A stretch of 64,000 bases of DNA from positions 62,001-126,000 of the forward strand of contig NZ_FOQH01000011.1 in NCBI RefSeq assembly GCF_900113695.1, given 5' to 3'. Below the pieces are notes generated by a model. It had not been told where the DNA came from. It ran no database searches and saw only the letters and a list, made by a program, of their open reading frames with translations. Shown here piece by piece: positions 1 to 7,327 of the stretch (positions are counted from its first letter, which is position 1; each line of letters starts with the position of its first letter). Position numbers and translations under genes: made by a program. The stretch comes from Albimonas pacifica. GTDB lineage: Bacteria > Pseudomonadota > Alphaproteobacteria > Rhodobacterales > Rhodobacteraceae.

Positions 1-371
1 GCGCGCTCGGCCTTGGCGAGCGCCCGGCGCGGATCGCCCTCGGCCATGGCGATCATGCCGCCCTCGAGCGCCTCGAGCCCGCGCCGCGTGCGCGAGCGGC
101 CGAAGAAGCGGCTGACGGCGGTCTCGTCGCCCGACAGGAACCGCGCGCAGGCCAGCAGCAGCCCGATCAGCTTCCACAGCAGCCACAGCGCCAGGACCGC
201 GCCCAGGAACACGCCCACGAAGGTGAGCGGGTCGAAGAAATAGGCGCGCCCGTCCCAGACGATCTCGATGCCGCCGGGGGTGTCCAGAAGCACCCCGATC
301 CCGTAGGCGATGGCCGCGGCGAGCGCCACGAACAGGCCCGTGCGCACCAGAAGCCAGATCATCCCCTGCAT
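1..371 (-). CDS. hemY: HemY-like membrane protein, N-terminal part (cut by window start)
   Basis: This is the N-terminal portion of a HemY family protein; the rest lies before the window. The start is an ATG followed nine bases later by a second in-frame ATG (residues MQGMIW). Two hydrophobic stretches are visible, at about residues 4-28 and 46-68, followed by a basic cytoplasmic stretch and the start of a helical, TPR-like part. HemY is an inner-membrane protein encoded in hem clusters whose exact role in haem biosynthesis is unclear. It lies about 100 bases downstream of the Mic60-like gene on the same strand, so it is probably the last gene of the hemC-hemD-Mic60-hemY operon. The family call rests on the two N-terminal membrane helices plus gene order. 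Confidence 0.75.
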   Translation of the reverse strand, partial: MQGMIWLLVRTGLFVALAAAIAYGIGVLLDTPGGIEIVWDGRAYFFDPLTFVGVFLGAVLALWLLWKLIGLLLACARFLSGDETAVSRFFGRSRTRRGLEALEGGMIAMAEGDPRRALAKAER

Positions 372-468
372 CCTTCTCTCTTGCATCCGGCCCGGCCGGA
401 CGTGTCCGCGGCGCGCCGCCCCGGTCCCGCGCGCGACTGCGCGTCGGGCCCGGGGCGGCGCGGCTTCG

Positions 469-2112
469 TCAGTTTCCGCCCAGCAGCTCGGCGCGCCAGG
501 CCTGCGCGGCGGTCATGGCCGCGAGGCGGGCGCGCGCCCGCTCGGTCCAGGGGGCCATGGCCTCGCCGGCGGCGGGGGGCAGCCCCTCCAGCGCCTCCAG
601 CGCGGCGGCGAGCTCGCCCTCGCGCAGGGCGGCGGCGGCGGCGCCGAGCTGGGCGTCGAGCCCCTCGCCCTCGACCCGGTCCACCGGCACGCCCTGGAGG
701 CGGGCGCGCAGGGCGGCCAGCGTCTGGGCGGCGACGGACTCGCCCGCCTCCTCGGTGGCCTGGGCCTCCATCGCGTCATGGGCGGCGGCGGTGAAGCTCT
801 CGCGCAGGTCGGCGAGGCGGGCGACGCCCGCGTCGGCGGGGCCCGCGAGCGCCTCGGGCGCCGGGCCGAAGTCGGCGAGCGCGTTCAGCGGGCCGGCGTA
901 GGGCCGCCCCTCGTCCAGCGACAGGGTCAGCTCGGCGAAGGCCGCGTTGACCTGGGCGCGGCGCTCGGCGTCGGCGGCCTGGGTCCGGGCCTCCTGCGCC
1001 GCGCTCTCGGCGGCGGAGGCGCGCTCGTCGAAGCGGGCCTCCGCCTCGTCGAGGCGGGCGGCGAGCGCGTCGACGCGGCCCGAGATCGAGCCCATCTCGG
1101 CGCGCAGCGCCTCGGTGGCGGCGGCGAAGCCCGAGAGGCGCTCGGCCGCCTCGGGCGGCAGGTTCCCCGCCTCCTCGCCCAGGTTCGAGAGGCTTCCCGA
1201 GAGCGAATCGAGCTGCGCGCGCAGGTTCGACTGGGCCGCGGCCAGGTCCTCGACCTGCTGGGAGAGGCCGGAGCCGTCGCCGGGCGCGGCGCCCAGCGCC
1301 TCGAGCCGGCTCTCCAGCTCGGCCACGCGGGTCTCGAGCGCCGAGAGGCCCTCGGCGCCGGCGGCGGCGCCGGCCTCGGCGAGGCGGGCCTCGAGGGCGG
1401 CGAAGCGGGTGGCGTTGGCCTCCTCGATCTCGGCGCGCATCGCGGTCAGCTCGGCCTCGGTGATCACGCCGGGGGCCTGCACGGCCTCGGCGATGGGGGC
1501 GGGCAGCCAGGGGGCCACGCGGGGCAGCGCCCACAGCGCGATGGCCGCGCCCAGCAGCAGGATCACCAGCGCCTGCAGGGCGCGGGCGGCGAGGCTCGTG
1601 CGGGCGTGCTCGTCATGCTCGTCGTGGAACGGGTCGTCCTCGACCGGCGCGGCGCGCTCCTCGCGCGACGCCTCGCGGTCGTCGTAGTCGAGGCCGGCGG
1701 CGAGCTCGTCGGGGCGCCCCTCGGGCCAGGTCGAGCCGTCGCCGTGGGGGAAGTCCTCGTCCGGGCGCTCGGCCTGGGGGCGCTCGGCGTCCTGGGCCTC
1801 GCGCAGCTCGGTCGAGGCGATGGGGTCGAGGCCGGCCTCGGCGGCGTCGGGATGGACGGTCTCGTCGCCGGGGATCGTGTCGGGGTCGACGCCCGGGCGG
1901 GCGGCGGCCAGCTCCGCCTCTTCGGCGGTCATCTCCTCGGGCCGGGGATCGACCGAGGGCTCGTCGGCGGTCGCGGCGTCCTCGATCTCGTCCGGGCGCG
2001 GGGGCGCGTCGGCGGGATCGACGGACGGGGTCTCCGTTTCCGTCGCCTCCGTCGCGCCGTCGGGGGTCTTCCCCTTGGCGGGCGTCTGATCGGGGTCCGT
2101 CTTGTCGCTCAT
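469..2112 (-). CDS. Mic60/mitofilin-like inner membrane protein (COG4223)
   Basis: A 547-residue protein starting MSDKTDPDQT. Residues 1-170 are acidic and proline-rich, likely disordered. A single membrane helix lies at about 176-197. A long alanine/glutamate-rich coiled coil follows to about 390, then a globular C-terminal mitofilin-like part. This is the layout of alphaproteobacterial Mic60, the homologue of the mitochondrial cristae-junction protein, which anchors in the inner membrane with a periplasmic coiled coil. Its place between hemD and hemY is the known position of this gene in alphaproteobacteria. The open frame runs further upstream into hemD; the start at 2112 was chosen because the family begins with the acidic region. 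hemD ends about 135 bases upstream. Confidence 0.85.
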   Translation of the reverse strand: MSDKTDPDQTPAKGKTPDGATEATETETPSVDPADAPPRPDEIEDAATADEPSVDPRPEEMTAEEAELAAARPGVDPDTIPGDETVHPDAAEAGLDPIASTELREAQDAERPQAERPDEDFPHGDGSTWPEGRPDELAAGLDYDDREASREERAAPVEDDPFHDEHDEHARTSLAARALQALVILLLGAAIALWALPRVAPWLPAPIAEAVQAPGVITEAELTAMRAEIEEANATRFAALEARLAEAGAAAGAEGLSALETRVAELESRLEALGAAPGDGSGLSQQVEDLAAAQSNLRAQLDSLSGSLSNLGEEAGNLPPEAAERLSGFAAATEALRAEMGSISGRVDALAARLDEAEARFDERASAAESAAQEARTQAADAERRAQVNAAFAELTLSLDEGRPYAGPLNALADFGPAPEALAGPADAGVARLADLRESFTAAAHDAMEAQATEEAGESVAAQTLAALRARLQGVPVDRVEGEGLDAQLGAAAAALREGELAAALEALEGLPPAAGEAMAPWTERARARLAAMTAAQAWRAELLGGN

Positions 2113-2248
2113 CTCGCCGTCCTGATCTCCCTCGAAGGGGCCGGGGCCCCCTTGGGACGTTATGGGATGCGCCTGCCGCAGAACAACACCGGCAGGTGCG
2201 GCGAACCGCGCGAACGGCCCCCGCGCGGGGTCCGGCGCAGTCGGTGTC

Positions 2249-3064
2249 TCAGGCCTCGTCGGCCTCGGCCGCGGCCGCTTCCGCGGCCTTGCGGGTGCGG
2301 CGGCGGGCGGCCCTGGCGACCGCGTCCATCGCCGCGCGCATGCCCTTGCGGGTCGGCGCCTGCGCGATCTCGACCCGCGCGAAGCCGAGGCCTGCCAGCG
2401 GCCGGGCGGCCGCGGGGCTGATCGCGACCGCGACCGTGCGGCCCAGATCGTGCCGCGGCGCCAGCAGACGCGCAAGGATGGCGGCCGATCGCGGCGAGAA
2501 TACGGGGACCAGCCTCGCCTCGCCCGCGGCGAGGGCGGCGTCCGCCTCGGGGGGCAGCGCCTGCGCCGCGGGCATGGCGTAGACCACCACCTGGCGGGCG
2601 CGCAGCCCGGCGGCGGCGAGCGCCTCGTAGAGGTCGTCGGCGCCGTGGCGGCCGCGCAGGTGCAGGATCTCGGCCCCCGCGGGCGCCTCGGCGGCGATCA
2701 GGGCGGCGAGCGCGGCGGCGTCGGCGTCGGCCGCGCGCACGTCGCGGAAACCGGCCTCGCGCGCGGCCTCGGCCGTGGCCTCGCCGACGCAGAAGCAGGG
2801 CAGCGCGCGCAGCGCCTCCCCGCCCGGCTCGGTGACCAGCGGGGCGGCGCGGGCGGCGGCGGCGGAGGTCAGCGCCATGCCCCAGGCGCCGGCGGGGTCG
2901 GCGGTCGCCTCAAGCGCCTCGAAGCGCATCAGCGGCGCGGGCAGCGTGCGCCAGCCCTCGCCCTCCAGCCAGCGGGCCAGCGCCGCGCCCGAGGGCTCGG
3001 GCCGGGTGACCAGCGCCAGCGGCGGCGGCGCGGGATCGGCGGCGGGGGCCTCGGCCTCGCTCAT
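2249..3064 (-). CDS. hemD: uroporphyrinogen-III synthase
   Basis: A 271-residue protein with the two alpha/beta lobes of HemD, which closes and inverts hydroxymethylbilane to uroporphyrinogen III in the cytoplasm. The N-terminal part has the family start (LALVTRPEPSG, about residues 17-27), followed by the alternating pattern of the fold. Conservation in this family is low, so the call relies strongly on context: the start codon overlaps the hemC stop by four bases (ATGA), which implies translational coupling with the preceding step of the pathway. Confidence 0.88.
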   Translation of the reverse strand: MSEAEAPAADPAPPPLALVTRPEPSGAALARWLEGEGWRTLPAPLMRFEALEATADPAGAWGMALTSAAAARAAPLVTEPGGEALRALPCFCVGEATAEAAREAGFRDVRAADADAAALAALIAAEAPAGAEILHLRGRHGADDLYEALAAAGLRARQVVVYAMPAAQALPPEADAALAAGEARLVPVFSPRSAAILARLLAPRHDLGRTVAVAISPAAARPLAGLGFARVEIAQAPTRKGMRAAMDAVARAARRRTRKAAEAAAAEADEA

Positions 3065-4002
3065 GCGAAGAAGTCGGGGCCGCCGAGGCCGCGCAGTTCC
3101 GCCGCGGCGTCCGCGCCCATGGCGGCGGCGTCGGAGACGGGGCCCTCGCGTTCGGTGGCGTGGCGCACGGAGCCGTCGGGGCGGATGATCTCGCCGCGCA
3201 GGCGCAGGCGCCCGCCCGCCAGCAGCTCGGCCAGCCCCCCGATGGGCGTGCGGCAGGAGCCGTCGAGCCCGGCGAGGAAGGCGCGCTCCGCCGTCAGCCG
3301 CAGGTGGGTGTCGGCGTGGTCGAGCGGGGCCAGAAGCGCCGAGACGGCGGCGTCGCCCTCGCGTTGCTCGATGCCGATGGCGCCCTGGGCCACGGCGGGC
3401 AGCATGGTCTCGGGCGCGATGGCGCGCTCGGCGAGGTCGTCCATCCCCAGCCGCCGCAGGCCGGCGCAGGCGAGGAAGGTGGCCGCGGCCACCCCGTCGC
3501 CGAGCTTGCGCAGCCGGGTCTGCACGTTGCCGCGGAACTCCACCACCTGCAGGTCCGGGCGGCGGTGCAGGGCCTGGGCGCGCCGGCGCAGCGACGAGGA
3601 GCCGAGCACCGCGCCCTTCGGCAGATCCTCGAGCCCCTGGAACTCGAGCGAGATGAAGGCGTCGCGCACGTCCTCGCGCGGGAGGTAGCAGGTCAGGGCC
3701 AGGCCCTGCGGCTGTTCGACCGGCATGTCCTTCATGGAATGGACGGCGAGGTCGATGGCGCCGGAGGTCAGCGCCTCCTCGATCTCCTTGGTGAACAGGC
3801 CCTTGCCGCCGATCTCGGAGAGCGCGCGGTCCTGCACCCGGTCGCCGGTGGTCTTGATCGCCACGATCTCGAAGGCCGCCTGCGGCAGGCCGTGGGCGGC
3901 CATCAGGCGGTCGCGCGTCTCCTCGGCCTGGGCGACGGCGAGGGGCGAGCCTCGGGTGCCGAGGCGGAGCGGGCGGTCGGGGCTGAAGGTCGGCTCGGTC
4001 AT
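3061..4002 (-). CDS. hemC: hydroxymethylbilane synthase (porphobilinogen deaminase)
   Basis: A 313-residue protein, normal length for HemC. It polymerises four porphobilinogens to hydroxymethylbilane. The N-terminal LRLGTRGSPLAVAQ motif (residues 13-26), the AVHSMKDMP segment (86-94), the SSSLRRRAQ segment (135-143) and the cofactor-attachment loop DGSCRTPIGG are all present; Cys250 is the predicted dipyrromethane attachment residue. It follows the HD-domain gene after a 9-base gap and overlaps hemD by 4 bases, so the hem genes and the HD gene probably share one transcript. Confidence 0.97.
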   Translation of the reverse strand: MTEPTFSPDRPLRLGTRGSPLAVAQAEETRDRLMAAHGLPQAAFEIVAIKTTGDRVQDRALSEIGGKGLFTKEIEEALTSGAIDLAVHSMKDMPVEQPQGLALTCYLPREDVRDAFISLEFQGLEDLPKGAVLGSSSLRRRAQALHRRPDLQVVEFRGNVQTRLRKLGDGVAAATFLACAGLRRLGMDDLAERAIAPETMLPAVAQGAIGIEQREGDAAVSALLAPLDHADTHLRLTAERAFLAGLDGSCRTPIGGLAELLAGGRLRLRGEIIRPDGSVRHATEREGPVSDAAAMGADAAAELRGLGGPDFFA

Positions 4003-4011
4003 GCTTCGGAC

Positions 4012-4638
4012 TTAACGCCCGGCGCGGGCGGTGTCACGAGACTCCATCGCCGACATCAGCGCGTGGAAGCGCTCGAGGAACCGCTCGCGCGCCTCGCGCG
4101 GGGACAGCGGGGTCAGGCGGAAGCCCTCGGCGTCGGGGAACTTGGGCCGCCCGAAGAAGCGATCGGCCTCCTGGGCGGAGAAGCCGGCGAGCTGCGTCGC
4201 CTCGAACCAGGCGCAGGCGCGGTCGGCGCGCTTGATCTGGGCCTTCACGCCCCTGGGCGTCTCGGAGGGCAGGCCGAAGCGGACGTGCACGGCCCGCTCC
4301 AGCCGCGCCTCGAAGGCCTTGTAGTCGATGCCCAGCGCCGCCTTGAACGGGCTGATCATGTCGCCGATGACGTATTCGGGCGCGTCGTGCAGCAGGGCCA
4401 GCAGCCGGTCGCGGGGTTTCGGCGCGGCGGTCAGGCGGGAGAAGATCTCCTCGACCAGCAGCGAGTGCTCGGCGACCGAGAACGCCCAGTCCCCCAGCGT
4501 CTGCCCGTTCCAGCGGGCGACGAAGGCGAGGCCATGGGCGATGTCCTCGATCTCCACGTCCATGGGCGAGGGATCGAGCAGGTCGAGCCGGCGGCCCGAC
4601 AGCATGCGTTGCCAGGCGCGGGGCGGCGTGCCGGACAT
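4012..4638 (-). CDS. HD-domain phosphohydrolase (YfbR-like)
   Basis: A 208-residue HD superfamily protein. The metal ligands expected for this fold are visible: His35 in the DIAHGL segment, His58 in AEHS, the His84-Asp85 doublet in LLHDAPE, and Asp93. YfbR-type members are nucleoside 5'-monophosphate phosphatases, but the substrate here cannot be read from sequence. It is the first gene of the minus-strand run leading into hemC, with only 9 bases between them. Its promoter should lie in the 406-base divergent gap shared with ahcY. Confidence 0.8.
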   Translation of the reverse strand: MSGTPPRAWQRMLSGRRLDLLDPSPMDVEIEDIAHGLAFVARWNGQTLGDWAFSVAEHSLLVEEIFSRLTAAPKPRDRLLALLHDAPEYVIGDMISPFKAALGIDYKAFEARLERAVHVRFGLPSETPRGVKAQIKRADRACAWFEATQLAGFSAQEADRFFGRPKFPDAEGFRLTPLSPREARERFLERFHALMSAMESRDTARAGR

Positions 4639-5044
4639 GGGTCCTCCGAAGCGGCGGCGAGAGGGCGTCGGGGCGGAGGCTTAGAGCGCCCGGGCCCGCC
4701 CGTCGAGGGGGTCGCCGCGGCAGGTCCGCGCCACCGGGCCGGGCCGCCCCCTCCGCCGCCGCCGGCTGCGCGGGGCCGGGGCGGCGCGCCGGGACCGGCG
4801 GGGAGGCCGCGCGGACGGGGACGCGGCGGGGCGCTTCGGGGCCGCGTCGCGGCCGCGCCGCACACGCCGCGTCTCAACCGGATGTTCACGCCTGCCGGGC
4901 ATCTCCGGCGCCGCTGCGTCGACAATACGCCGAGCCATTTCGTTGCGATGCAGCGTCGGCGCTGGTAACGATCCCCACAGCACACGCACACCTCCCGGCG
5001 CAGCGCCCCCTCCGGCCGCGCCGATCCTCGCGCAGGAGACACGC
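4639..5044. other. divergent intergenic region between HD gene and ahcY
   Basis: About 400 bases separate the divergent HD-hydrolase and ahcY genes. The left half (4680-4870) is extremely G+C rich with no open frame I can support. The right half has somewhat lower GC and contains a strong hairpin described separately. Long frames that run through this region on both strands have composition typical of GC-rich shadow frames and no family match. Confidence 0.6.
4905..4965 (+). promoter_or_regulatory. structured leader hairpin upstream of ahcY
   Basis: Bases 4905-4921 pair with 4946-4965: nine base pairs, a three-base bulge (4954-4956), then eight more pairs, closing a 24-base loop. It ends 79 bases before the ahcY start. 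Its position suggests a 5' UTR regulatory element for S-adenosylhomocysteine recycling. I could not fit it to the SAH riboswitch consensus as I remember it, so its class is open. It could also be a DNA-level inverted repeat. Confidence 0.4.
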
Positions 5045-6436
5045 ATGACCGACTATATCGTCAAGGACATCAGCCTGGCCGAGTTCGGCCGCATCGAGCT
5101 CGACATCGCCGAGACCGAGATGCCCGGCCTGATGGCCCTGCGCGAGGAGTTCGGGGAGCAGAAGCCCCTGAAGGGCGCGCGCATCGCGGGCTCGCTGCAC
5201 ATGACCATCCAGACGGCGGTGCTGATCGAGACGCTGGCCGCGCTGGGCGCGGACATCCGCTGGGCCTCGTGCAACATCTTCTCGACCCAGGACCATGCCG
5301 CGGCCGCCATCGCCAAGGCCGGCATCCCCGTCTTCGCCATCAAGGGCGAGACGCTGGAGGAATACTGGGACTACGCCGACAAGATCTTCCAGTTCCCCGA
5401 GGGGGGCTGCAACATGATCCTCGACGACGGCGGCGACGCGACGCTCTACATCCTGCTCGGCGCCCGCGTCGAGGAAGGCGAGACCGGCCTGATCGAGACC
5501 CCCCAGTCGGAGGAGGAGGAGGCCCTCTTCGCGCAGATCAGGAAGCGCATGAAGGAGAGCCCCGGCTGGTTCGTCAAACAGCGCCACATGATCAAGGGCG
5601 TGTCGGAGGAGACCACCACCGGCGTGCATCGCCTCTACCAGCTGATGGAGAAGGGCCGCCTGCCCTTCCCGGCGATCAACGTCAACGACTCGGTCACCAA
5701 GTCCAAGTTCGACAACAAGTACGGCTGCAAGGAGTCGCTGGTCGACGGCATCCGCCGCGCCACCGACGTGATGATGGCCGGCAAGGTCGCGGTGGTGTGC
5801 GGCTACGGCGACGTGGGCAAGGGCTCGGCGGCCTCGCTCGCCGGCGCCGGCGCGCGCGTGATGGTCACCGAGATCGACCCGATCTGCGCCCTGCAGGCCG
5901 CCATGGACGGCTTCGAGGTGGTGCAGCTCGAGGACGTCGTCTCGCGCGCGGACATCTTCATCACCACCACCGGCAACAAGGACGTCATCCGTCTCGAGCA
6001 CATGCGCGAGATGAAGGACATGGCGATCGTGGGCAACATCGGCCACTTCGACAACGAGATCCAGGTCGCGGCTCTCAAGAACATGAAGTGGACCAACGTG
6101 AAGCCGCAGGTGGACATGATCGAGATGCCCAAGGGCAACCGCATGATCCTGCTGTCGGAGGGCCGGCTGCTGAACCTGGGCAACGCCACCGGCCACCCCA
6201 GCTTCGTGATGTCGGCGTCCTTCACCAACCAGACGCTGGCCCAGATCGAGCTGTGGACCAAGGGCGACCAGTACGAGAACAAGGTCTACGTGCTGCCCAA
6301 GCACCTCGACGAGAAGGTGGCCAAGCTGCATCTCGACAAGCTGGGCGTGAAGCTGACCCAGCTCTCGACCGCGCAGGCCGACTACATCGGCGTGACCACC
6401 GAGGGCCCGTTCAAGCCCGAGCACTACCGCTACTGA
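5045..6436 (+). CDS. ahcY: adenosylhomocysteinase
   Basis: A 463-residue S-adenosylhomocysteine hydrolase, which splits SAH into adenosine and homocysteine and so removes the product inhibitor of methyltransferases. The NAD-binding loop [12 protein letters not shown] lies near residue 250, the [12 protein letters not shown] segment precedes it, and the chain ends in the family signature KPEHYRY. The start at [10 protein letters not shown] is preceded by AGGAG about 6 bases upstream; a longer in-frame extension upstream lacks family similarity. metK, the enzyme at the opposite end of the methyl cycle, lies 11 kb downstream with its own leader. Confidence 0.98.
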   Translation: MTDYIVKDISLAEFGRIELDIAETEMPGLMALREEFGEQKPLKGARIAGSLHMTIQTAVLIETLAALGADIRWASCNIFSTQDHAAAAIAKAGIPVFAIKGETLEEYWDYADKIFQFPEGGCNMILDDGGDATLYILLGARVEEGETGLIETPQSEEEEALFAQIRKRMKESPGWFVKQRHMIKGVSEETTTGVHRLYQLMEKGRLPFPAINVNDSVTKSKFDNKYGCKESLVDGIRRATDVMMAGKVAVVCGYGDVGKGSAASLAGAGARVMVTEIDPICALQAAMDGFEVVQLEDVVSRADIFITTTGNKDVIRLEHMREMKDMAIVGNIGHFDNEIQVAALKNMKWTNVKPQVDMIEMPKGNRMILLSEGRLLNLGNATGHPSFVMSASFTNQTLAQIELWTKGDQYENKVYVLPKHLDEKVAKLHLDKLGVKLTQLSTAQADYIGVTTEGPFKPEHYRY

Positions 6437-6451
6437 GCGCGGGACGCAGCC

Positions 6452-6500
6452 GCCGGGATCCGCCCGATCCCGGCGCCCCCCTGCCCTCGGGATCGGGCGG
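6452..6500 (+). other. two mutually exclusive hairpins downstream of ahcY
   Basis: Bases 6452-6460 pair perfectly with 6466-6474, a 9-bp stem with a 5-base loop. Bases 6460-6472 also form a perfect 13-bp pairing with 6488-6500. The two structures share bases and cannot coexist. They precede a separate terminator-like stem at 6513-6548. This may be a tandem terminator or 3' end protection. Confidence 0.5.
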
Positions 6501-6509
6501 CCCCCTTTC

Positions 6510-6550
6510 GCGAAGCCGCGCCCTCGGACCCCGGGGGCGCGGCTTTCGCG
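6510..6550 (+). terminator. terminator-like hairpin after ahcY
   Basis: AAGCCGCGCCC at 6513-6523 pairs perfectly with GGGCGCGGCTT at 6535-6545, and the flanks CGCG extend the stem with a single-base bulge. The T tract is weak (TTT inside the stem end). It lies between ahcY and the next gene and probably ends the ahcY transcript. Confidence 0.65.
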
Positions 6551-6653
6551 TCTCGGGGGCCGTCTGACGTTTTCGTGATCGGTGCATCCGCGGGCGTCGC
6601 CGCCCGCGTTCTCCCCCTTGAAAGCCCGGCGATCCGCCGGGCTCCGAAGGGAG

Positions 6654-7070
6654 ATGAGCATGTTCCGCACCTACGTTCCCGCCGCCGCGCTGGCCGCGAC
6701 CCTGATCGCCGCCCCGGCGTTCGCCGACACCCCGATGATCGAGGCGATGGACCAGAGCGTCGCCAACGGCGTGGTCTCGGCCGCGATGGTCAGCGCGCCG
6801 GAGAACGGCTGGCTGGTCGTCCACCGCACCGACGCCGACATGAAGCCCGGCCCCGTGGTCGCCCACGCGCCCCTGCGCGCCGGCGAGACCGCCGACGTGG
6901 CCGCCCTGCTGACCGAGCCGGTGGCGCCGGGCGAGATGCTGATGCTGATGGTTCACTCGGAGGCCGGCGGCATGACGACCGGCCAGTTCGAATACACGCT
7001 CGGCGCCGCCGAGGACGGCCCGATCAAGCCCGACGGCAAGCTGGTGATGACGGTCATCACCGCCCAGTGA
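6654..7070 (+). CDS. small secreted protein, DUF7282-like
   Basis: A 138-residue protein with a clear signal peptide: basic MSMFRTY start, hydrophobic AAALAATLIAAPA and predicted cleavage after AFA near residue 23. The mature part is rich in beta-strand patterns. A segment with GWLVVHRT (about residue 55) and another with MVHSEAG...GQFEY (about 100-110) resemble the DUF7282 family of exported domains of unknown function. The start is preceded by GAAGGGAG. It stands alone after a terminator and before a beta-oxidation gene. The family match is from memory of the pattern and is tentative; no function is proposed. Confidence 0.7.
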   Translation: MSMFRTYVPAAALAATLIAAPAFADTPMIEAMDQSVANGVVSAAMVSAPENGWLVVHRTDADMKPGPVVAHAPLRAGETADVAALLTEPVAPGEMLMLMVHSEAGGMTTGQFEYTLGAAEDGPIKPDGKLVMTVITAQ

Positions 7071-7327
7071 GGCTCGCGGCCGGGGCCGCAGGGCCCCTCG
7101 GCCGACGCGCCCGCGAGATCCCGGCCGGTCCCCCCGTCGGCCGGGGTCTCGCCTCGACGCCCCGCAGGCGCCGCCGCCGCGGGGCGCCCCGCCCCTCCCC
7201 TCCCGGCCGAGACGGCGGCGCGCCCCGCTTGCCGGATCTCGACCGGCCGGCAGGTCTTGCGCCCGCCCGCTCCCCCCGCCACTCTCCGCCCCGCCAGGGC
7301 CGCAGAGCCCGCGAGGAGGAGCCCCCC

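Noticed and set aside
310-2421. A 703-codon plus-strand frame opposite the Mic60-like and hemD genes.
   Set aside because: Leu/Gly/Arg-rich with no domain, antisense to a conserved hem operon; explained by high third-position GC.
4905-4965. Assigning the ahcY hairpin as an SAH riboswitch.
   Set aside because: The recalled conserved core (GAGGAGCGCUGC ... AGGCUCG ... AACGGCGCUC) cannot be aligned with it.
4886-6670. A 594-codon minus-strand frame opposite ahcY, rich in His, Asp, Val and Leu.
   Set aside because: It is the antisense image of ahcY codons; no similarity and no ribosome binding site.
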